Part shown: one piece after another, positions 14,114 to 18,576 of the stretch
Layout: every line of letters starts with the position of its first letter
Numbering within the stretch: the stretch's first letter is position 1
Assembly: GCA_023444445.1 (NCBI GenBank)
Contig: JAEXMK010000001.1
Span: 1 to 18,576 of the forward strand
Direction of reading: 5' to 3'
Length of the DNA stretch: 18,576 nt
DNA from: Pseudomonadota bacterium
GTDB taxonomy: Bacteria; Pseudomonadota; Alphaproteobacteria; Rhizobiales; Rhizobiaceae
Program-made: the position numbers and the translations under genes
The notes under the pieces: generated by a model
What the model was told of the DNA's origin: nothing
Databases searched by the model: none
The model's input: only the letters and a program-made list of their open reading frames with translations

Positions 14114-15265
14114 TCACGCCTCTGCCAGTTTCCATTCCATTTCCGCGTCCGGATCAGTCTCCGGCGCGCGACCGGCAGAGTATGTACGGAACTCGTCCCT
14201 GTCCATAAGCCGCGACAGTGCCCATGCGGCCATCCCCCGCACCTCAGACGAAAGATCGGTCTCCGCAAGTGCCTTGCATTGGTCCACAAATTGCCGGTCG
14301 GCAGAGTTTCCGGCTGCAATGAGCACATTGCGGATGAAGCGGTTGCGACCGATGCGTTTGACGGGGGAGCCGCTGAAAAAGCTGCGAAAGGCGGTATCAT
14401 CAAGCGTCAGCAGGAATGCGATAGACGGTTCCTTCAGATCTTCGCGCGCCTGCAGCTTCATCTCGGAAGCGCTGGCCGCGAATTTGTTCCATGGACAGGC
14501 GGCAAGGCAATCGTCGCAACCATAGATGCGGTTACCGATCATCGGCCGGAATTCGTGCGGGATCGGTCCCTTGTGCTCAATGGTGAGATAGGAGATGCAG
14601 CGGCGCGCATCCAACTGATAGGGGGCAGGGAAGGCCGCAGTGGGGCAGGCGTCAAGGCAGGCGCGGCAGGAACCGCAATGGTCCTTCTCCGCCTCGTCGA
14701 GACAGAGTTCGGCGGTGGTGAACATGCTGCCGAGAAACAGCCAGGAGCCATGGGTGCGACTGACCAGATTGGTATGCTTGCCCTGCCAACCGAGACCGGC
14801 GGCGGCGGCAAGCGGTTTTTCCATCACCGGGGCGGTGTCGACAAAGACCTTCACATCCTCGCCGGCGCGGGCGGCAAAGCGCGTGGCGATTTCCTTCAGC
14901 CGCCCCTTGATAACGTCATGGTAATCGCGATTGCGGGCATAGACTGAAATGGCCGCCTTGTCCGGCTTCGAAAGCAGATCGCGCGGGTCTTCATCGGGAC
15001 CGTAATTGAGGCCGAACATGACGATGGAGCGTACATCGCCCCACAGTGTTTTCGGCTCCGCACGGCGAGCTTCGGTTTCCGCCATCCACGTCATGGTGCC
15101 GTGGTAGCCATTGTCGAGAAATTGCCGCAGCCGGTCGGGTGCAAGCGGAATACTGTCGGGCGCCGTGATGCGACAGAGATCGAAGCCAAGCGAAAGCGCC
15201 TCCTGACGAACGAAATCCGTCAGTTTGCGTGCGCGTATCCGCTGCTTGTCGCTGGCAACGTCGAT
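14114..15265 (-). CDS. queG: Epoxyqueuosine reductase QueG, with an ATC start codon
   Basis: This cobalamin and iron-sulphur enzyme reduces epoxyqueuosine to queuosine at position 34 of tRNAs reading NAC/NAU codons. Counting 383 residues from 15265, the two 4Fe-4S motifs are CGSCRACLDACP (Cys197, 200, 203, 207) and CDDCLAACP (Cys250, 253, 257), with Cys223 in RRCISYL. The catalytic Asp143 lies in VDTAPVMEK. The C-terminus is a HEAT-like helical region. The first ATG (15094) would remove the conserved N-terminal part, which is intact upstream (LGFDLCRITAPD, FLDNGYHGTMTWM). In that extension, back to an in-frame TAA at 15284-15286, there is no ATG, GTG or TTG. A perfect AGGAGG at 15273-15278 lies 7 bases before an ATC (15263-15265) and 4 before another ATC (15266-15268). 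The SDR gene follows after 3 bases. Confidence 0.93.
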   Translation of the reverse strand: MDVASDKQRIRARKLTDFVRQEALSLGFDLCRITAPDSIPLAPDRLRQFLDNGYHGTMTWMAETEARRAEPKTLWGDVRSIVMFGLNYGPDEDPRDLLSKPDKAAISVYARNRDYHDVIKGRLKEIATRFAARAGEDVKVFVDTAPVMEKPLAAAAGLGWQGKHTNLVSRTHGSWLFLGSMFTTAELCLDEAEKDHCGSCRACLDACPTAAFPAPYQLDARRCISYLTIEHKGPIPHEFRPMIGNRIYGCDDCLAACPWNKFAASASEMKLQAREDLKEPSIAFLLTLDDTAFRSFFSGSPVKRIGRNRFIRNVLIAAGNSADRQFVDQCKALAETDLSSEVRGMAAWALSRLMDRDEFRTYSAGRAPETDPDAEMEWKLAEA

Positions 15266-15296
15266 GATGGTGCCTCCTGCGGGTTATTCTGTGAAA

Positions 15297-15325
15297 TATA
15301 TAGGCTGAGCCGCAGGCCACAGCAA
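15297..15325 (-). promoter_or_regulatory. queG promoter
   Basis: On the minus strand TTGCTG (15320-15325) and TATATA (15297-15302) are separated by exactly 17 bases, about 10-15 bases upstream of a leader containing the AGGAGG site. This gives queG-SDR a promoter of its own behind the transferase gene, whose stop is 20 bases upstream. Confidence 0.6.
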
Positions 15326-15344
15326 ATAGTCGGGAGGCCAGACC

Positions 15345-16037
15345 TCAGAAATCCAGATCGGCGTAGTGGGAGGAGGGGGCAAGACGCGGAATGCGCTCGC
15401 TGAGGAATGGCCGGAAGGACGGCCGCGATTTCACCCGCTGATACCATTCCTTGGCAATCGGCGCTTCAAGCCAGTTGATCTCGCCGAGATAATCCAGCAC
15501 CGAGACACCGGCAGCCGCAGCAAGATCGGCATAGCTCAGCCTGTCACCGGCCAGCCATGTGCGCGAACCCGCCAGCCATTCCAGATATTTGATATGCTGG
15601 CGAATATTGTTGCGGGCGGTGCGCAGCAGCTTGGAATCCGGCGGTCCGCCACCCTGCGCCGCCGTCATCTGCAATTTATAGACCCGTTCGCGCACCAGCG
15701 GCCGGGTCACGTCATTTTCCATCTTCTGCAGAAACCATTCCGTCAGGCGTCGGATTTCCGCGCGTTGAAACGGGTCTTCGGCCAGAAGCCGCCGGTCGCG
15801 CTTCAACACGCCATGCGTTTCGTCCAGAAATTCAGCCAGCACATAAGGGCCGCTGAGCGAGCGCATGTTATCATCAAGATAGACCGGAAGGGTGCCGGCC
15901 GGATTGAGCGCCAGAAACTCCCGCCGTCTTTCCCACGGCTGCTCCTCAACGAGATCGGTCTGGAAGCCGTATTCCGCAAGGATGAGACGAACGAACCGGG
16001 ATGCGGTCGACATCGGGGAGTGGTAGAGAGTTGGCAT
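15345..16037 (-). CDS. Glutathione S-transferase family protein
   Basis: The 230-residue protein has an N-terminal thioredoxin-like domain (about 1-80) with YHSPMSTASRFVRLIL, where Ser8 or Ser11 may activate glutathione. It has the cis-proline loop NPAGTLPVY at 45-53 and LSGPYVLAEFLDE, where the family's glutathione-contacting E/S pair would be. The helical C-terminal domain includes WLAGDRLSYADLAAAAGVSVLDYL, whose Asp is the conserved N-capping residue of GST helix 6. Substrate and stress role are unknown. It stands on the minus strand, divergent from uppP, with a weak ribosome site. A palindrome-like CGGCATTTGCCG at 16071-16082 lies about 35 bp upstream and could be a regulator site. queG has its own promoter just downstream. 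Confidence 0.9.
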   Translation of the reverse strand: MPTLYHSPMSTASRFVRLILAEYGFQTDLVEEQPWERRREFLALNPAGTLPVYLDDNMRSLSGPYVLAEFLDETHGVLKRDRRLLAEDPFQRAEIRRLTEWFLQKMENDVTRPLVRERVYKLQMTAAQGGGPPDSKLLRTARNNIRQHIKYLEWLAGSRTWLAGDRLSYADLAAAAGVSVLDYLGEINWLEAPIAKEWYQRVKSRPSFRPFLSERIPRLAPSSHYADLDF

Positions 16038-16133
16038 CGGTACTCAATTTTTACGATTGGTTGTTATGATCGGCATTTGCCGGAAAACTTTTTCAGTTTC
16101 GCTTCATCAAGACGCTATAAGAGCTTGGCTACT

Positions 16134-16148
16134 TTAAAACAAGTTTAA
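16134..16148 (+). promoter_or_regulatory. CtrA-type TTAA-N7-TTAA box before uppP
   Basis: TTAAAACAAGTTTAA is a perfect TTAA-N7-TTAA, ending 46 bases before the uppP ATG. It overlaps the likely promoter region, where CTTGGC (16124-16129) resembles a -35. CtrA binding is an inference from the motif alone. Confidence 0.4.
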
Positions 16149-16194
16149 CGAAATTGCTTTCCCTTCCCGCTTTCCCCTGAAAAAAGGATACCTC

Positions 16195-17001
16195 ATGGGT
16201 GACCAATCGATCATCAGCGCGCTTCTGCTGGGCATTATCGAGGGTTTGACGGAGTTCATTCCCGTTTCCTCCACGGCACATGTGCTGCTGGCCGGGCATT
16301 TCCTTGGCTTTAAATCGCCGGGCAACACCTTTGCCGTTCTCATCCAGCTCGGCGCGATCCTGGCTATCCTTCTCGTTTATTTTCAAAAGCTTGTCTCAAT
16401 CGCTATGGCCATGCCGACAAACGCGAAGGCGCGGCGCTTCGTCCTGGCCGTTTTCCTCGCCTTCCTGCCGGCAGCCATCATCGGAGCTCTGGCGCATGAC
16501 TTCATCAAGACGGTGCTGTTTGAAACGCCGATGTTGATCTGCGTCATGCTCATCATCGGCGGCGTTATTCTGCTCGCCATCGACCGTATGCCGCTGAAGC
16601 CAAAATATACCGACATCATGGAATATCCGCCGTCACTTGCCTTCAAGATCGGCCTTTTTCAGTGCCTTGCGATGATTCCCGGCACCTCGCGCTCGGGCGC
16701 TACCATCGTCGGCTCGCTGCTGATGGGGACGGATAAACGCTCGGCGGCTGAATTCTCATTCTTCCTGGCGATGCCGACAATGCTTGGCGCTTTTGTGCTG
16801 GATTTCTACAAAAACCGTGATGCGCTGAGCTTTGATGACAGCGCCCTGATTGCTGTGGGTTTCATCGCGGCCTTTGTCTCCGGCCTCTTCGTTGTGCGCT
16901 CATTGCTGGATTTCGTCTCTCGGCGCGGTTTTGCGCCCTTCGCCTGGTGGCGCATCGTCATCGGCGCAGTTGGCCTCGTTGCACTGCTCGTTATGGGCTG
17001 A
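16195..17001 (+). CDS. uppP: Undecaprenyl-diphosphate phosphatase (BacA/UppP)
   Basis: The 268-residue integral membrane enzyme removes a phosphate from undecaprenyl pyrophosphate, recycling the lipid carrier for peptidoglycan and polysaccharide synthesis, and its overproduction is known to give bacitracin resistance. The two signature motifs are intact: [14 protein letters not shown] at 16-29 (Glu16, Glu20, Ser26) and PGTSRSGAT at 162-170 (Arg166). About eight hydrophobic segments follow the family pattern. AAAGGA lies six bases before the ATG. A strong bidirectional terminator follows 28 bp after the TGA. The gene diverges from the glutathione transferase gene, and a perfect CtrA-type box lies in its promoter region, suggesting cell-cycle control of lipid carrier recycling. 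Confidence 0.97.
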   Translation: MGDQSIISALLLGIIEGLTEFIPVSSTAHVLLAGHFLGFKSPGNTFAVLIQLGAILAILLVYFQKLVSIAMAMPTNAKARRFVLAVFLAFLPAAIIGALAHDFIKTVLFETPMLICVMLIIGGVILLAIDRMPLKPKYTDIMEYPPSLAFKIGLFQCLAMIPGTSRSGATIVGSLLMGTDKRSAAEFSFFLAMPTMLGAFVLDFYKNRDALSFDDSALIAVGFIAAFVSGLFVVRSLLDFVSRRGFAPFAWWRIVIGAVGLVALLVMG

Positions 17002-17028
17002 CTTCAATCAAGCGGACGAAATAAAAAA

Positions 17029-17056
17029 GCGCCCCGGAAAACCGGAGGCGCTTTTT
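17029..17056 (+). terminator. Bidirectional terminator after uppP
   Basis: GCGCCCCGG-AAAA-CCGGAGGCGC (nine pairs with one bulged A) is followed by TTTTT on the plus strand and, read from the minus strand, by a run of six Us (from AAAAAA at 17023-17028). It serves uppP and the convergent 51-residue gene on the minus strand. Confidence 0.9.
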
Positions 17057-17078
17057 AGTTTTGAATATATAAGGCTGA

Positions 17079-17234
17079 TCAGTTGGCGCTGATCGAAGCC
17101 GTTGCGCAAGGGTCGACGCCATAGGCGGGAGCGCAGCCGCTCTTGCCTGCTGCAACCGTACCCGGCGCCATGAAAGAACCCGCCAGAACCACCAAAGCCG
17201 CACACGCAAAAAAGAGTGCGATAGATCTGCCCAT
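17079..17234 (-). CDS. Small exported protein, 51 aa
   Basis: A 51-residue frame from the ATG at 17234 begins MGRSIALFFACAALVVLAGS, a convincing signal peptide with a positive N-terminus and a hydrophobic core. It is followed by a likely cleavage near TVAAG and a short mature part KSGCAPAYGVDPCATASISAN with two cysteines nine residues apart that could pair. GAAAGG lies ten bases upstream of the ATG, and the gene ends 23 bp before a terminator that works in its direction. I do not recognise a family. A tiny periplasmic or secreted protein is the most that can be said. Both longer overlapping frames in the other minus-strand registers lack such features. Confidence 0.65.
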   Translation of the reverse strand: MGRSIALFFACAALVVLAGSFMAPGTVAAGKSGCAPAYGVDPCATASISAN

Positions 17235-17517
17235 TTTATGATTGCCTTTCAGACGTTCGTTCGCGCGGATCGTGCCGCCGTGTGTGAATTGAGGGTTCGG
17301 GATATGTTTGGAATGTGGCGAATATCAATAAACGAGCTTGCTGAATACCGGGTTAATGCGAAGTCTTTTCCACAGTTGCGCTTGTGCCACGCTTACCTGT
17401 TTCGGCGCTTCGCCGTTAACCATATCGCTGCTCCTGCAGCTTGTGTTCTTGATTTTCCTCCCACGCCATTTGGCAGTGAAAATGCATTGAAAGCGGTTTG
17501 GTTGCGATAACAGGCAT
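17235..17517. other. Intergenic stretch holding at most one small ORF
   Basis: Apart from the possible 32-residue frame at 17325-17423, nothing convincing is seen. There is no tRNA-like fold, no strong promoter pair and no repeat. A plus-strand frame at 17238-17510 lacks a ribosome site and has an unlikely composition. Confidence 0.4.
17325..17423 (-). CDS. Possible 32-aa small ORF
   Basis: The ATG at 17423 is preceded by AGGAG with a 7-base gap, the best ribosome site in this stretch. It opens a 32-residue frame starting MVNGEAPKQVSVAQAQLWKR, with several basic residues and no membrane segment, ending in TGA at 17325-17327. It lies between the NDUFA9-family gene's terminator and the 51-residue exported protein, same strand, with no terminator after it. 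A chance ORF is possible because it is so short. No function can be given. Confidence 0.3.
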   Translation of the reverse strand: MVNGEAPKQVSVAQAQLWKRLRINPVFSKLVY

Positions 17518-17545
17518 AAAAAAAGCGGGATGTGCTCCCGCTTTT
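17518..17545 (-). terminator. Terminator of the NDUFA9-family gene
   Basis: On the minus strand AAAAGCGGG-AGCACAT-CCCGCTTTT is a 9-bp stem running straight into a seven-U tract (17518-17524). It starts 22 bp after the gene's stop. Confidence 0.9.
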
Positions 17546-17566
17546 GATTCCATCAAGAGCCTGACC

Positions 17567-18547
17567 TTAGGCAGCCTTGCCGGCGTTCGAGAACTGTCCA
17601 TGCGGGCGATACTGCACCATGTAGGATGGCAGAACCGAAGCGACGCGAACGGGGGTTATGCCGATGCCTTCCAGCGTCAGTCCGTTCTTTTCGGCATCAG
17701 CGGAAACGACATTGTCCTTTTTAAGCATGGTCACCTGATCGGACGTCAGGGGTGGCGTAATCAGCGGCACCAGAGACGCGAGCTTGCCGATCATCGAGGC
17801 CACGCCGAAAGGCAGGTTGATGAATGGGCGTTCGCGGTAGGTCGCGGCAAGAACGGCCTCGAGACAGTCACGGAAAGTCATCACATCAGGACCACCGAGT
17901 TCATAGATAGCGCCGGGCTTCAGCTTGCCATCGACGCTGCGGGCAACGGCCTCCGCAACATCTTCGACATACACCGGCTGGAATTTGGTTTTTCCGCCGC
18001 CGATCAACGGCAGGAACGGCAGGTTGCGGGCCATCTTGGCGAATTTATTGAAGAAATCGTCTTCCGGTCCGAAAATGATCGAAGGACGCAGGATCACTGC
18101 GCTTGGCAGCACGGAATGGATGGCGGCTTCGGCACGGCCCTTGGTGCGGCCATAACCGGTCTGCGAATTTGCTTCCGCGCCGATTGCAGAGATATGCGTC
18201 AGTGTTGCGCCGGCGTCACGGGCCGCTTCGGCAATGGCTTTGGCGCCAAATTCCTGCACGGCGTCAAACGTATTGCGGCCACTTTCGGTGAGAATGCCGA
18301 CGCAATTGACCACATGGTCGGCGTCTTCGACGGCTTTGACGATGGAGTCGCGATAACGCAGGTTGGCCTGGGCGAAGGAAATCTGGCCGACATTGCCGAG
18401 CGGCTGCAGAAAGCCGGCAAGATCGGGGCGGCGCACGGCGACACGGATGCGATAACCGCGCTTGGCGAGCATTCTCACGACATGCCGCCCGACAAAACCC
18501 GAACCGCCGAAAACGGTGACGAGGGGTGGAAGGTTGGCCAAGGTCAT
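17567..18547 (-). CDS. NDUFA9-family atypical SDR (complex I-associated type)
   Basis: The 326-residue protein has the atypical-SDR Rossmann motif VFGGSGFVGRHVVR with glycines 14, 17 and 20. HVVNCVGILTESGRNTFDAVQ at about 78-98, HISAIGA at 117-123 and the YGRTKGRAE segment at 132-140, which holds a YxxxK-like tyrosine/lysine pair, follow. Later blocks are LRPSIIFGPEDDFFNKFA and FQPVYVEDVAEAVA. This is the pattern of mitochondrial NDUFA9 and its bacterial homologues, which bind NADPH and, in mitochondria, support respiratory complex I assembly or stability. A role in complex I here is only inferred; the relatives include general NAD-dependent epimerases. GAGGAG lies six bases before the ATG. 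A strong terminator follows. It is separated from uppP by two small reading frames. Confidence 0.92.
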   Translation of the reverse strand: MTLANLPPLVTVFGGSGFVGRHVVRMLAKRGYRIRVAVRRPDLAGFLQPLGNVGQISFAQANLRYRDSIVKAVEDADHVVNCVGILTESGRNTFDAVQEFGAKAIAEAARDAGATLTHISAIGAEANSQTGYGRTKGRAEAAIHSVLPSAVILRPSIIFGPEDDFFNKFAKMARNLPFLPLIGGGKTKFQPVYVEDVAEAVARSVDGKLKPGAIYELGGPDVMTFRDCLEAVLAATYRERPFINLPFGVASMIGKLASLVPLITPPLTSDQVTMLKKDNVVSADAEKNGLTLEGIGITPVRVASVLPSYMVQYRPHGQFSNAGKAA

Positions 18548-18576
18548 GGGAGGCTCCTCAGAAGCTGTCGATAAAG

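Noticed and set aside
16071..16082. CGGCATTTGCCG upstream of the glutathione transferase gene as a defined operator
   Set aside because: Plausible but too short to name a regulator; mentioned only within the gene entry.
17416..17423. TTAACCAT, resembling a CtrA half-site motif
   Set aside because: It overlaps the start of a possible small ORF, is only 8 bases without the TTAA-N7-TTAA spacing, and no promoter is visible beside it.
1..18576. CRISPR arrays, tRNA or rRNA genes, insertion sequences, prophage or defence genes
   Set aside because: No direct-repeat array, cloverleaf, transposase or phage-like protein could be recognised anywhere in the window.

Overview
The window looks like a piece of the main chromosome of an alphaproteobacterium of the Rhizobiaceae, most probably Agrobacterium or a close relative. 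This rests on protein style and on gene content: a guaA gene, an imelysin/di-haem/DUF1513 cluster next to tspO, adjacent uppP and NDUFA9-family genes, RirA/Irr-type rather than Fur-type regulatory sequence, and TTAA-N7-TTAA and GANTC signals. It is an attribution from memory of these families, not a database result. No tRNA, rRNA, insertion sequence, prophage or CRISPR array was seen. Most genes are ordinary core or soft-core genes, and 14 of the 19 called protein genes are on the minus strand.

Left part (1-2520). A 55-residue small protein ends in a hairpin terminator. A minus-strand 2H phosphoesterase (LigT/ThpR-like) follows. Next come a plus-strand TetR-family regulator, with a palindromic operator inside its own promoter, and a small multi-pass membrane protein. 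The membrane protein converges on guaA, and the two share one hairpin.

Minus-strand block (2526-11091). guaA makes GMP. An MTA/SAH-nucleosidase-like protein overlaps a PaaI-type thioesterase by four bases. tspO follows a four-gene periplasmic iron/haem cluster, transcribed in the order imelysin (IrpA-like), di-haem oxidoreductase (DUF1111), second imelysin, Tat-exported DUF1513 protein. The first imelysin gene has a promoter overlapped by an Irr/ICE-like palindrome, and a strong hairpin separates it from the di-haem gene.

RNA modification and envelope block (11092-17001). rsmB (16S rRNA m5C967 methylase), a small secreted RlpA-like protein with a TTG start, an SDR/epimerase, queG (epoxyqueuosine reductase, whose only sensible start codon is ATC) and a glutathione S-transferase are all on the minus strand. 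uppP (undecaprenyl pyrophosphate phosphatase) diverges from the transferase on the plus strand. The right end (17079-18547) holds a 51-residue exported small protein, a possible 32-residue ORF and an NDUFA9-family SDR.

The most interesting unexplained stretch is 12828-13182, between the SDR gene and rlpA. It carries a perfect TTAA-N7-TTAA (CtrA-type) box placed over a -35 region, three GANTC (CcrM-type) sites in about 105 bp, a long hairpin followed by a terminator-like hairpin with seven Us on the minus strand, and two nested inverted repeats sharing the word TTCGTGA/TCACGAA. I read this as a candidate cell-cycle-controlled small RNA gene of about 100 nt plus an operator region for rlpA. A second perfect TTAA-N7-TTAA box lies about 47 bp before uppP, another cell-wall gene.
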